Origin: Sphingomonas sp. LM7 | Lineage (GTDB): Bacteria; Pseudomonadota; Alphaproteobacteria; Sphingomonadales; Sphingomonadaceae | Assembly (NCBI RefSeq): GCF_002002925.1 | Contig: NZ_CP019511.1 | Span: forward strand, 3,944,501 to 4,008,500 | Length of the DNA stretch: 64,000 bases | Direction of reading: 5' to 3' | In this document: positions 1 through 8,143 of the stretch, one piece after another | Layout of the letters: every line of letters begins with the position of its first letter | How positions within the stretch are numbered: the stretch's first letter is position 1 | Made by a program: the position numbers and the translations under genes | The notes under the pieces: generated by a model | Seen by the model: the letters and a program-made list of their open reading frames with translations, nothing else | Database searches by the model: none | What the model was told of the DNA's origin: nothing

Positions 1-927
1 GGTGACGGACGCTTCGCGCGCGCCGCTGGCGACATCCGCGGCTTCCGCGCATCGCCCGAATTCGACGAGGCGATCCTCGCGCTCGGTGCCGGGCTCGCCA
101 CCGACATGAAGCTGGGGCAGGGCGCGCATACCGACCTGCTGATCGTCGGCGCTTCGGCGACCGATTATGTCGGCCATGGCCTGGGCACCGAGGGCAGCGA
201 GATGTGCCTGCAGATGGCCGCGCTCGACCAGGCGCTGGGCAAGCTGTTCGCAGTGCTCGACCGGAGCGGCGTTGACTATGCCGTGGCGCTGACCGCCGAT
301 CATGGCGGCCATGACCTGCCCGAGCGCAACCGCGATCACGCCGCGCCGATGGCCGTGCGTGTCGATCCGGCGCTGTCGGCGACCGCGATCGGCAAGCAGG
401 TTGCAACGAAGCTGGGGATCGCCGGGCCGACCCTGGTCGGCAGCACGGCGGGCGACGTCTATTTCGATCCCAAGCTGACCAAGGCGCAGCGCATCGCGGT
501 GCAGGCCGAGGCGATCCGGCTGTATTCGGCGCACCCCCAGGTCCAGGCAGTGCTTACGCGCAGCCAGATCGCGGCGACGCCGGCGCCCAAGGGACCGCCT
601 GAGACGTGGAGCCTGCTCGAGCGCGCCCGCCAGTCCTATGAACCGTCGCGTTCGGGCGATCTCGTCGTCGCGCTCAAGCCGCGGGTAACTCCGATCGCCA
701 GCCCGGGACCCGGCTATGTCGCGACGCATGGCAGCTTCTGGGACTATGACCGCCGCGTGCCGATCCTGTTCTGGCGCAAGGGCATGACCGGGTTCGAACA
801 GCCGCTGTCGATCGAGACGGTGGACATCGCACCGACCCTGGCCGGACTGATCCATGTGCCGGTGCCAGTGCAGATCGACGGGCGGTGCCTGGATCTCGAC
901 TCGGGGACGGGCAGCACCTGCAACTAG
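1..927 (+). CDS. alkaline phosphatase family protein, 5'-truncated (SpAP/PafA-like)
   Basis: The reading frame is open from base 1, so the true start lies left of the window; the ATG at 106 is internal. This is the C-terminal part of an alkaline-phosphatase-superfamily phosphomonoesterase, normally periplasmic. Three metal-ligand signatures of the PafA/SpAP group are visible: DYVGH (Asp and His), ADHGG (Asp-His) and a late ATHGS His. The nucleophile Thr/Ser region would be in the missing N-terminal part. The closing block, PILFWRKG then an APTLAGL segment, is also typical. A short stem (TTGGC/GCCAA) followed by T residues lies just after the stop. Substrate specificity cannot be judged from the fragment. 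Confidence 0.88.
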   Translation, partial: GDGRFARAAGDIRGFRASPEFDEAILALGAGLATDMKLGQGAHTDLLIVGASATDYVGHGLGTEGSEMCLQMAALDQALGKLFAVLDRSGVDYAVALTADHGGHDLPERNRDHAAPMAVRVDPALSATAIGKQVATKLGIAGPTLVGSTAGDVYFDPKLTKAQRIAVQAEAIRLYSAHPQVQAVLTRSQIAATPAPKGPPETWSLLERARQSYEPSRSGDLVVALKPRVTPIASPGPGYVATHGSFWDYDRRVPILFWRKGMTGFEQPLSIETVDIAPTLAGLIHVPVPVQIDGRCLDLDSGTGSTCN

Positions 928-1281
928 GATTTGGCGAGCCAAGTTTTACGGTTTTTACGGTGAACCAGCAATCTTGTTGCGTGTAGTTGTAACAATCGTT
1001 CGTTTGCGGGTGAGGATTTTCGACGGTTTCAAAGAGCGAAGGAAAGAGCGTCGCACGGGAAATCCTACATTGCGAGGGGTTCTCCCTCTCCCCTAGTGGG
1101 AGCATCGGGTCGGTCATGCCCCCGGTATGACCTAAACAGCGCGGAGCGCTGTTTACCCTGATGCTGGAGGGAGCCGATTAAATCGGCGGTTGGGTGAGGG
1201 GAATGTGACTCATCAGACGTCCCCCTCATCCTCCCACGCCTTCAGCGCGCGCCTTCCTTCTCCCACAAGGGGAGAAGGAGC
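928..1281. other. 354-base intergenic region, largely a palindromic repeat block
   Basis: No credible gene. Bases 928-1070 carry AT-rich sequence and nothing recognisable; the remainder is the repeat described at 1076-1283. The region lies between a plus-strand and a minus-strand gene that converge on it, so it holds the 3' ends of both transcripts. Confidence 0.6.
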
Positions 1282-1283
1282 TT
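1076..1283. repeat. composite palindromic intergenic repeat
   Basis: The outer arms are related in inverted orientation: CTCCCTCTCCCCTAGTGGGAG near 1083-1102 against the complement of CTTCTCCCACAAGGGGAGAA near 1257-1276. Inside are a GGTCAT/ATGACC hairpin (1112-1117 with 1127-1132) and a perfect 10-bp stem TAAACAGCGC/GCGCTGTTTA with a 3-base loop (1133-1155). The block resembles short palindromic elements common in sphingomonad and xanthomonad intergenic DNA; the family assignment is inferred. Confidence 0.55.
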
Positions 1284-2205
1284 ATCTCCGCTCGAAGGCC
1301 CGCATCCCGCTCAGCCGGTTGTTGCTCAGCTCGATCGTCGAGCCGCTGAGATCCGCCACGAACGCCGGGTTGGCCGGCGCGCCGGGCGCCATGCTGGCGG
1401 TATTGTCCTCCACCCGCAGCCCGGCGGACGGATAGGTCCGGCCCTCGGCCGCCACCACGATCAGCCCCGAATGATTGTCCTTGCTCTTGCCCTGGACGAA
1501 GGTGTTGCGCGCGATCAGCCCGGTGCCGCCTTCGGACAGGTCGATCATGTAGTTGGTCTTCTTGCCGGCGCTGTCGTCGAAGCTCGAATCGGTGATGCTG
1601 ACCCGGCGCGCGCGCAGCTTGACGTAATGCCCGCCGGTGCCGCGCTCGAAGCGCGAGCGGGTGACCGAGACGTCGCCGTCGACCGCGAGATAGATCGCAT
1701 GGCTGCAATTCTCGGTCTCGCACTGGCCGAGGCCGGAGAAAGTGGTGCGATCGATGCTCACGCGGCGGACGGTCTCGTGCCCGCCGCCGAGGATGCCTTC
1801 CTGGCTGTCGAGGAACATCGAGTTGGTGATCGTCAGGTCGCCCATCTCATGGCGGATGCCGGCGCCGTTGCCGTCGGAGACCGCATAGCCGCGGAAGACG
1901 ATGCCATCGATCGTCGAGCCGCGGCCGCGCAGCACGAAGCCGGCTTTTTCCTCGCAGACTTCCTTTTCGAAGATCACCGTGCCGGGCTGGCGCGCCTTGA
2001 ACGTGATCTTGCCGCCCGTCTGGACAGTGCATTGGCGATAGGTGCCCGGCGCGATCAGGATCGTCGCATCGTCGTCGCGGATCGCAGTGACTGCCTCGTC
2101 GATCGAGGCATAGCCCTGACCGGTCTCGGCGACGACGAACGGGGCAGGTCGCTCCTGCGCGGCGGCAGGGGCGGCGAGGGCGAGGAGTAGAATGGAAGCG
2201 CGCAT
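1282..2205 (-). CDS. secreted right-handed parallel beta-helix repeat protein
   Basis: 307 residues. The start is ATG at 2205, giving a clear Sec signal peptide (MRASILLLALAAPAAAQ); upstream in-frame sequence is not protein-like. After about residue 30 the protein is a succession of short beta-strand rungs (for example ITNSMFLDS, VSIDRTTFSGL, VSITDSSFDD, GLIARNTFVQ), the pattern of pectate-lyase-like right-handed beta-helix proteins. The segment IDEAVTAIRDDDATILIAPGTY is the usual N-terminal cap of such helices. Catalytic residues of a lyase or hydrolase are not identifiable, so the role is open: periplasmic or secreted carbohydrate binding or modification. It stands alone on the minus strand. 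Confidence 0.75.
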   Translation of the reverse strand: MRASILLLALAAPAAAQERPAPFVVAETGQGYASIDEAVTAIRDDDATILIAPGTYRQCTVQTGGKITFKARQPGTVIFEKEVCEEKAGFVLRGRGSTIDGIVFRGYAVSDGNGAGIRHEMGDLTITNSMFLDSQEGILGGGHETVRRVSIDRTTFSGLGQCETENCSHAIYLAVDGDVSVTRSRFERGTGGHYVKLRARRVSITDSSFDDSAGKKTNYMIDLSEGGTGLIARNTFVQGKSKDNHSGLIVVAAEGRTYPSAGLRVEDNTASMAPGAPANPAFVADLSGSTIELSNNRLSGMRAFERR

Positions 2206-2288
2206 GCCGCGACTATGCGCGACAGGTGGAAAGACCGGGTTAACCCGTGCGGAGGAGCCGGCGGGCAACCGGCTCCTCCTCCGGTTCC

Positions 2289-2879
2289 CTAGAACCGGAT
2301 GCCGACGCCGGTGGTGACCTTGTTCGAGGTCACGCCGCTGGCATAATCGGTGTAGCGATATTCGCTCTTCCAATAGGCGCTGGGGGTGAGCTTCACTTCG
2401 ACGCCGGCGCCGACCAGCACGCCGTCGAGATCGTCCTTCACGCTGGTGGTAACGCCGGCGACGGTCTGATCCTCGCGCAGCTGGAGATTGGCATAGCCGA
2501 CCTTGCCATAGAGCAACGCATTGGGGGTGATCGGAGTGCCGATCCGGCCGGCAAGCGTGAGCTCGCGACGCTTGCGCAGCTCGCTGCCATCGGTGGCGTT
2601 GCCGGAGGCGAAGCGCACGTCGGAGAGGTTCACGCCGCCTTCAATACCAGCGATCAGGTTCGGCACGATCGCCGCGTCATAGCCGAGCGCGATGCCATAG
2701 CCGAGGTCGGACTGCTTGGCCTTGCCGTCACCGCCGAGGGTGGCGAGATCGAAGCGCAGCTGGTCGAGGCCGATGCTGGCTTCGGCGCGCGGGCCGGTGA
2801 AATCAGTGGCGTCCTGCGCGAAGGCGGGGGTGGCTGCGAACATCGCCGCGGTGAGGAGGAGGATGTGAAGCCTGGTCAT
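2289..2879 (-). CDS. outer membrane beta-barrel (porin-family) protein
   Basis: 196 residues. The start is ATG at 2879, chosen because AGGAG lies 6 bases upstream and a signal peptide ending ATPAFA|QD follows. The mature part alternates hydrophobic/polar residues as in OmpA/OmpX-like 8-strand barrels (GYGIALGYDAAI, GRIGTPITPNALLYGKVGYAN, SEYRYTDYASG) and ends in GVGIRF, with the C-terminal aromatic residue used for Bam-dependent insertion. This matches the 'porin family protein' (OMP_b-brl) class common in alphaproteobacteria. Ligand unknown. It reads away from a terminator at 3073-3107. Confidence 0.82.
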   Translation of the reverse strand: MTRLHILLLTAAMFAATPAFAQDATDFTGPRAEASIGLDQLRFDLATLGGDGKAKQSDLGYGIALGYDAAIVPNLIAGIEGGVNLSDVRFASGNATDGSELRKRRELTLAGRIGTPITPNALLYGKVGYANLQLREDQTVAGVTTSVKDDLDGVLVGAGVEVKLTPSAYWKSEYRYTDYASGVTSNKVTTGVGIRF

Positions 2880-3003
2880 GAAATACTCCTGTACTGGCGC
2901 GCCCGAAGGGGGACCGGGCGCTGGGAGCCAGTTGGGGAGCAGGAGTCTCGGCTGGATTTCGGTTCGTTGCGGGAGTGCGCGGGTTTGTGTCGGGCCTTCG
3001 ACT

Positions 3004-3140
3004 CCCCTCCCTGCAAGGGAGGGGCAGGGGGTGGGTGCGAGCGTAGCGAGCCCATCGAGCGGCTCGGAAATAAAGAAAAGGTCGGGCATCGAGCCCGACC
3101 TTTTCTTACCCACCCCTAGCCCCTCCCTGAGAGGGAGGGG
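3004..3140. repeat. composite family-A repeat enclosing a terminator
   Basis: The left unit is CCCCTCCCTG-CA-AGGGAGGGG (3004-3024) followed by CAGGGGGTGGGT. The right unit is its inverted relative, ACCCACCCCTAGCCCCTCCC then GAGAGGGAGGGG, ending at 3140. The two units flank a strong hairpin (3073-3107). The same architecture recurs at 53016-53166, so this is a dispersed module rather than a local accident. Confidence 0.6.
3073..3107 (-). terminator. bidirectional intrinsic terminator after mmsB
   Basis: A perfect 15-bp stem, AAGAAAAGGTCGGGC (3073-3087) with GCCCGACCTTTTCTT (3093-3107), has a 5-base loop ATCGA. T-runs occur on both strands. On the minus strand it sits 43 bases after the mmsB stop and should end the valine operon transcript. 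Confidence 0.85.
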
Positions 3141-3149
3141 AAATCGGGC

Positions 3150-4028
3150 CTACCCCCGCAGCATCTTGATGATGCCGGAGAAGTCGAGCGTCGCGCCTTC
3201 GCCATTGGCGAATTGCTCGTAGAGCTCCTCGGCACGCGCGGCCATCGGGGTTTCAGCGTCGACGCTGGCGGCTGCTTCGAGGGCCAGCTTCAAGTCCTTG
3301 AGCATCAGCGCGGCGGCGAACCCGCCTTGATAGTCGCGGTCGGCCGGGGTTTCCGGGCCGACGCCGGGGACCGGGCAGTAGCTCGTGATCGACCAGCTCT
3401 GGCCCGAACTGACCGAGGCGATGTCGTAGAGCTTCTGCAAATCGAGCCCGAGCTTCTCGGCGAGCGCGAAGCTCTCGCACGTCGCGATCATCGTCGCGCC
3501 GAGCATCATGTTGTTGCAGATCTTGGCGCCCTGGCCCGCGCCGCCGGCGCCAGCGTGGATGACGGCCTTGCCCATGTCCGACAGGAAGGGCTCCGCGCGG
3601 GCGAACGCCGCTCCGCTGCCACCGACCATGAAGGTGAGCGACCCGGCATTGGCGGCGGCGATTCCGCCCGAGACAGGGGCGTCGACTGCGGCGAGGCCGT
3701 GTGCGGCGGCGGCTTCGGCGACGCGGCGCGCGGTGGCGACGTCGATCGTCGAGCAGTCGATCAGGATCGCGCCGGCATCGGCGTGCGGCAGGATGTTGCC
3801 GGTGTAGACGGCTTCGACATGGCGGCCGGCGGGGAGCATCGTGATCACCGCCTCTGCGCCCTCTATCGCGGCATTGGCGTCCTCGGCGGGGAGGCAGCCG
3901 GCCTTCTTCGCCTTGTCGAGCGCCTCGGCCGAGAGATCGAAAGCGCGGACGTCGTGGCCCGCTTTTGCGAGGTTGGCGGCCATCCCGCCGCCCATGTTGC
4001 CGAGCCCGATGAATGCGATGCGTGCCAT
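3150..4028 (-). CDS. mmsB: 3-hydroxyisobutyrate dehydrogenase
   Basis: 292 residues; oxidises 3-hydroxyisobutyrate to methylmalonate semialdehyde with NAD in valine degradation. The N-terminal Rossmann motif IGLGNMGGGMA is complete. The beta-hydroxyacid dehydrogenase signature DAPVSGG and the catalytic-Lys block GQGAKICNNMML follow, in the usual order and at the usual family length. The start is ATG at 4028: GGAG is 8 bases upstream, and the ATG shares one base with the stop of the preceding small gene (TAATG). Last gene of the catabolic operon, followed by a terminator. Confidence 0.94.
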   Translation of the reverse strand: MARIAFIGLGNMGGGMAANLAKAGHDVRAFDLSAEALDKAKKAGCLPAEDANAAIEGAEAVITMLPAGRHVEAVYTGNILPHADAGAILIDCSTIDVATARRVAEAAAAHGLAAVDAPVSGGIAAANAGSLTFMVGGSGAAFARAEPFLSDMGKAVIHAGAGGAGQGAKICNNMMLGATMIATCESFALAEKLGLDLQKLYDIASVSSGQSWSITSYCPVPGVGPETPADRDYQGGFAAALMLKDLKLALEAAASVDAETPMAARAEELYEQFANGEGATLDFSGIIKMLRG

Positions 4029-4246
4029 TACGGTCTCCAATTTCCCCGAGCGGTGAATAGCGTCGCACCGAGCCAGAACACCCCGCTCATCAATATTGCG
4101 GCGAGGTAGAACCACCAGGGTGCGGCTGGCTGTCCCTGGTGCAAGTTGAGCACCGTAACGGCCGCCAACACCCCCAGGAACAGGATCACGGACCTGCGCA
4201 TCGAGCGGCCTACCCGGCCGAAAAAAGCTGCCCGTGCGTCTTTCAC
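4028..4246 (-). CDS. small two-TM membrane protein of unknown function
   Basis: 72 residues from a GTG at 4246 that lies one base after the stop of the enoyl-CoA hydratase gene; an alternative ATG at 4201 gives 57 residues. Two hydrophobic segments are visible, VILFLGVLAAVTVLNL and WWFYLAAILMSGVFWLGATLF, with a basic N-terminus. The stop overlaps the mmsB start by one base, so it is almost certainly translated as part of the valine operon. I do not recognise the family; function unknown. Confidence 0.62.
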   Translation of the reverse strand: MKDARAAFFGRVGRSMRRSVILFLGVLAAVTVLNLHQGQPAAPWWFYLAAILMSGVFWLGATLFTARGNWRP

Positions 4247-4247
4247 T

Positions 4248-5021
4248 TCAACGACCCGTCCAGTTGCCCGGACGTTTCTCGACGAAGGCCGTCATGCCTT
4301 CCTTCTGGTCCGCGGTGCCGAACAACGCATGGAATAGCCGGCGTTCGAACTGGACGCCTTGCGCCAGATTGGTCTCGAACGCCGCGTTGACCATTTCCTT
4401 GTTCGCCAGCACTGCCAGCGGCGCCATGCCGGCGATCGTCGCGGCGGTCTTGACTGCGTCGTCAACTAGGTCGGCCGCCGGAACGATGCGTGCGACCAGC
4501 CCGGCGCGCTCGGCCTCGGCGGCGTCGATCATCCGGCCGGTTAGGCACATCTCCATCGCCTTGGCCTTGCCGACCGCGCGCGCGAGCCGCTGCGAGCCGC
4601 CCATGCCGGGGGAGACCGCGAGCTTGATCTCGGGCTGGCCGAACTTCGCCGAGTCCGCGGCGAGAATGAAGTCGCACATCATCGCGAGTTCGCAGCCGCC
4701 GCCCAGCGCATAGCCGGCGACTGCGGCGATGATCGGCTTGCGGGTGCGGGTGAACGCGTCCCAGCCGGCGAAGAAGTCGTGGCCGTACATGTCGGCAAAG
4801 CCCTGCGCCTGCATCTCCTTGATGTCGGCGCCCGCGGCGAACGCCTTTTCGCTGCCGGTGATCACTGCGCAGCCCTGCGCGGAATCCTTGTCGAACGCGG
4901 CCATGGCGTCGAGCAGTTCGGAGAGGATCTGGCTGTTGAGCGCGTTCAATGCCTGCGGGCGATTGAGCGTGACGAGCGTGACGGCGCCGCGCTGCTCGAC
5001 GAGGATCGTTTCGTAGGCCAT
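4248..5021 (-). CDS. enoyl-CoA hydratase (crotonase family)
   Basis: 257 residues. Hydrates enoyl-CoA (here probably methacrylyl-CoA) to the 3-hydroxyacyl-CoA. The oxyanion segment [10 protein letters not shown] and both catalytic Glu blocks are present: [15 protein letters not shown] and [16 protein letters not shown]. Length matches short-chain mitochondrial-type hydratases. The start ATG at 5021 has AAGGAG 6 bases upstream; in-frame sequence further upstream overlaps the previous gene and is not crotonase-like. The position between 3-hydroxyisobutyryl-CoA hydrolase and mmsB indicates valine catabolism, though such enzymes are often broad in chain length. Confidence 0.93.
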   Translation of the reverse strand: MAYETILVEQRGAVTLVTLNRPQALNALNSQILSELLDAMAAFDKDSAQGCAVITGSEKAFAAGADIKEMQAQGFADMYGHDFFAGWDAFTRTRKPIIAAVAGYALGGGCELAMMCDFILAADSAKFGQPEIKLAVSPGMGGSQRLARAVGKAKAMEMCLTGRMIDAAEAERAGLVARIVPAADLVDDAVKTAATIAGMAPLAVLANKEMVNAAFETNLAQGVQFERRLFHALFGTADQKEGMTAFVEKRPGNWTGR

Positions 5022-5031
5022 TTCTGCTCCT

Positions 5032-6075
5032 TCAGGCCGGTGCCCAGGACTGGTCGTCGGGCAAGGGCGCGAAAATCTGGTCGATGACGTGATCGGTGAC
5101 GCCTTCGATCGTGGCGGGCTGCCAGCGTGGTTCATTGTCCTTGTCGACGATCACCGCGCGGACGCCCTCGGCGAAATCGGGGCGCTGGACGACGCGCGAC
5201 GCGACCGCGAATTCCTGCCGCATCTCGTCCTCGAAGCTCGGCATGTGCCGGCCCTGACGGACAAGATGGAGCGAGACCTTCATCGCCTGCGGGGACTTGG
5301 TCGCGAGCGTCGCGAGTTGCTCCCTGGCCCATAGCCCGCCATCGGCGGCGAGCGCGGCGACGATCTCCTCGAGCGTGTCGGCGGCGAACAGCCGGTCGAT
5401 ATCGTCGCGCTGCGTGAGGATCGCGGCGTCGCCGGGGGCTTCGGAGAGGGCGTCGAGCGTTGCGGCGATCGCCTGCGGGTCAGCGGCAATCTCGGCCTTG
5501 GCCTGGTCGAGCGTTGCGGCGGGGAGGTAGTGCGTGGCGAGGCCGAGCGCGAGGCAATCGGCGCCCGTCAGCCGCGCGCCGGTGAGCGCGATATACTCGC
5601 CGAGATGCCCGGGCAGGCGCGAGAGATACCAGCCGCCGCCGACATCGGGAAACAGGCCGATCCCGGTCTCGGGCATGGCAAGCTTCGTGTTCTCGGTCGC
5701 GACCTTGAACTTGGCGGGCTGAGAGATGCCGACGCCGCCGCCCATGGTGATGCCGTCCATGAACGCGACGACCGGCTTGGCATAGGTAAACAGCGCGTGG
5801 TTGAGCTGGTATTCGAGGCGGAAAAAGGCGCGCGCAGCCTCGCCGTCGCCGGCACCGCTTGTCGCGATCATCCGGATGTCGCCGCCGGCGCAGAAGCCGC
5901 GTCCGTCGGCATGATCGATCAGCACCGCCTCGACATCGGTATCGCCGCGCCACGCGGCGAGCGCCTCTAGCATAGTGGCGCACATCTCGGTGTTGAGCGC
6001 GTGTAGCGCCTTGGGGCGGTTGAGCCGCATGCGGCCGATGCGGCCTTCGGTGAAAGTGAGGAGGTCCTGGGTCAC
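5032..6075 (-). CDS. 3-hydroxyisobutyryl-CoA hydrolase (HIBCH-like)
   Basis: 347 residues. A crotonase-fold thioesterase that frees 3-hydroxyisobutyrate for MmsB. The length and the C-terminal extension (about residues 200-345, with a [15 protein letters not shown] block) distinguish it from true hydratases. The active-site segments [36 protein letters not shown] (Glu and Asp) are intact. The start is a GTG at 6075 that overlaps the upstream acyl-CoA dehydrogenase stop by 4 bases (GTGA), a translational-coupling arrangement. Confidence 0.92.
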   Translation of the reverse strand: MTQDLLTFTEGRIGRMRLNRPKALHALNTEMCATMLEALAAWRGDTDVEAVLIDHADGRGFCAGGDIRMIATSGAGDGEAARAFFRLEYQLNHALFTYAKPVVAFMDGITMGGGVGISQPAKFKVATENTKLAMPETGIGLFPDVGGGWYLSRLPGHLGEYIALTGARLTGADCLALGLATHYLPAATLDQAKAEIAADPQAIAATLDALSEAPGDAAILTQRDDIDRLFAADTLEEIVAALAADGGLWAREQLATLATKSPQAMKVSLHLVRQGRHMPSFEDEMRQEFAVASRVVQRPDFAEGVRAVIVDKDNEPRWQPATIEGVTDHVIDQIFAPLPDDQSWAPA

Positions 6076-7217
6076 TGGCGGGTAAGCTCACGGCCGATGA
6101 TCATGCGCATGACCTGGTTGGTGCCTTCGAGGATCGAATGGACGCGCAGGTCGCGCCAGAAGCGTTCGATCGGATAGTCCTGGAGATAGCCATAGCCGCC
6201 ATGGAGCTGGAGCGCGCGGTCGACCACGCTGCTGCCGGTGTCGGTTGCGAGGCGCTTGGCCATGGCCGCGAAGCGAGTCTTGTCGGGCGCGCCGGCGGTG
6301 ACCTTGGCGGCGGCTAGATAGAGGAGCGCGCGTGCGGCCTCGAGTTCGGTCGCCATGTCGGCGAGGACGAACTGGGTGTTCTGGAAGTCGGCGATCGGCT
6401 TGCCGAACTGCTGGCGTTCCTTGGTATAGGCGATCGCCTCGTCGAGGCAGCGCTGCGCGCCGCCCAGCGAGCAGGCGCCAATGTTGAGCCGCCCGCCGTC
6501 CAGCCCCATCATCGCGAAACGGAAGCCCTCGCCTTCGCCGCCGACGCGGTTCTCGACCGGCACGCGGACATCCTCGAAGGTAACCTGGCGGGTGGGCTGA
6601 GAATGCCAGCCGAGCTTGCGCTCGTTGGCGCCGAAGCTGACGCCGGGCATGTCCTTCTCGATGACGAGGCAGGAGATGCCCTTGGGGCCGTCCTCGCCGG
6701 TGCGGACCATCGTGACGTAGACTTCGTTCTCACCGGCGCCCGAGATGAACTGCTTCGAGCCGTTGACCATATAATGGCCGCCGTCCAGCACCGCGCGGGT
6801 CTTGAGCGCGGCGGCGTCGGAGCCCGATGACGGCTCGGTGAGGCAATAGCTCGCCAGCCGCTCCATCGTGATCAGGCTCGGGAGGTATTTGTCCTTGATC
6901 GTCCGCGACCCGAAGGTGTCGATCATCCAGCTCGCCATGTTGTGGATCGAGATGAACGCGCTGGTCGAAGGACAGCCATAGGCCATCGCCTCCATGATCA
7001 GCGCCGCCTCGAGCCGGCCGAGTCCGATCCCGCCCGATTCCTCCGAGACGTAGATCGAGGCGAAGCCGAGCTCGGCCGCGGCCTTGATCGTCTCGCGCGG
7101 GAAGATGTGCTTCTCGTCCCATTCCGCGGCGTGCGGCGTGATCGCATCGGCCGTGAACTGGCGCGCCATCTCCTGGATCTGGCGCTGCTCGTCGGTGAGG
7201 TCGAATTGGTTGGTCAT
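6072..7217 (-). CDS. acyl-CoA dehydrogenase, probably isobutyryl-CoA dehydrogenase
   Basis: 381 residues. FAD-dependent alpha,beta-dehydrogenation of a short acyl-CoA. Family landmarks: the N-terminal helical domain with MASWMIDTFGS, the YCLTEPSSGSDAA flavin/substrate loop, GGRLNIGACSLGGAQRCLDEA, GGYGYLQDYPIERFWRDLRV, and the catalytic Glu in ILEGTNQVMR. Similarity is strongest to the ACAD8-type isobutyryl-CoA dehydrogenases; this fits the neighbouring hydratase, hydrolase, mmsA and mmsB. Starts with ATG overlapping the deacetylase stop (ATGA). An isovaleryl- or 2-methylbutyryl-CoA preference cannot be excluded. Confidence 0.92.
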   Translation of the reverse strand: MTNQFDLTDEQRQIQEMARQFTADAITPHAAEWDEKHIFPRETIKAAAELGFASIYVSEESGGIGLGRLEAALIMEAMAYGCPSTSAFISIHNMASWMIDTFGSRTIKDKYLPSLITMERLASYCLTEPSSGSDAAALKTRAVLDGGHYMVNGSKQFISGAGENEVYVTMVRTGEDGPKGISCLVIEKDMPGVSFGANERKLGWHSQPTRQVTFEDVRVPVENRVGGEGEGFRFAMMGLDGGRLNIGACSLGGAQRCLDEAIAYTKERQQFGKPIADFQNTQFVLADMATELEAARALLYLAAAKVTAGAPDKTRFAAMAKRLATDTGSSVVDRALQLHGGYGYLQDYPIERFWRDLRVHSILEGTNQVMRMIIGRELTRQ

Positions 7218-8143
7218 GGGGCTTTCTCATGCAACACGCGCTCGGCGAAGAGGCGGTTGGCGAGGGGGATCTGATTGCGTTCGTACCAGCGCGGGGCGGG
7301 GAGGCCCTTCTCCCAGGCGAGCAGCTCGGTGAGCGTGCCGTTGGCGCTGGGGACATCGGGGGCGGCGGTCTTGAGCGGATCGGCGTAGGCGAAATCGGCG
7401 GTGACGATCTGCCAGCCATCCGCCCGGAGCGCCTTGACGAGATCGGCGATGTAGAGCGCGGCGATGTCCGTCTCGTGGAGCAGCATGACGTGCGGCGGCG
7501 AGCGGCCGATCGTCTTGACCATCAGTGCATCGGCAAAGTCGGCGGCCTGGACGTGGGTCTCGACATAGAGGTCGCGCAGCGCGGCCATGTCGATGGTCTT
7601 GCCAGCCTTTTTCGCGTCGATCGTCAGCTGCTCGATGTTCCAGTCCGAGCCCTCGGCGGTGACATAGCCGTTGGTCAGGCCGCGGGACGCGAGGCCGGCG
7701 CGGACGGCGTCGCGCTTGGCCTTGTCCTTGCCGCCTTCATCGAGAAACGGATAGCGGAACCAGGGGCGGCGGCCGGGACGCGGCTTGAGCCAGGCTTCGG
7801 CCTTATCGATGTCGGCGAGATAATCCGCGACCGCTGACTGGTTGAGGTGCGGATGGCTGAAGCTGTGGTTGGCGAGGACGTGCCCGGCGCGGACATAGGC
7901 ATCGACCATCGCCGCGTCGCCGGGCTCGCGGATATTGCCCGGATTGACGAAGAACGCCGCCTGCTCGACGCGTGCTTTCTTCAGCGCCGCGATTAGCCGC
8001 GTACTACGCTCCTGCCTGGTGAGGAAGGCGCCGGCGCCGCGCGGCGCGTCATCGAAGGTGAGCGCGATGCGCTTCTGCGCGGTCGCCGCCGGGGCGAGCG
8101 TGAGCAGGATCAGCGCGAACGCAGCGGCGATGCTTCGGATCAT
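7214..8143 (-). CDS. polysaccharide deacetylase (NodB fold), exported
   Basis: 309 residues from ATG at 8143; an ATG two codons earlier (8149) is possible. 8143 is preferred because GGAA sits 6 bases upstream and it gives an ATGA overlap with the preceding lipoprotein stop. A signal peptide ends LAPAATAQK. The NodB metal site is visible: LTFDDAP (catalytic and metal Asp) and NHSFSHPHL (the two His ligands), then RRPWFRYPFLDEGG. The family hydrolyses N- or O-acetyl groups of peptidoglycan, chitin-like or other glycans in the periplasm. Its overlap by 4 bases at both ends with a lipoprotein gene and an acyl-CoA dehydrogenase gene is odd for this role. Confidence 0.87.
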   Translation of the reverse strand: MIRSIAAAFALILLTLAPAATAQKRIALTFDDAPRGAGAFLTRQERSTRLIAALKKARVEQAAFFVNPGNIREPGDAAMVDAYVRAGHVLANHSFSHPHLNQSAVADYLADIDKAEAWLKPRPGRRPWFRYPFLDEGGKDKAKRDAVRAGLASRGLTNGYVTAEGSDWNIEQLTIDAKKAGKTIDMAALRDLYVETHVQAADFADALMVKTIGRSPPHVMLLHETDIAALYIADLVKALRADGWQIVTADFAYADPLKTAAPDVPSANGTLTELLAWEKGLPAPRWYERNQIPLANRLFAERVLHEKAP

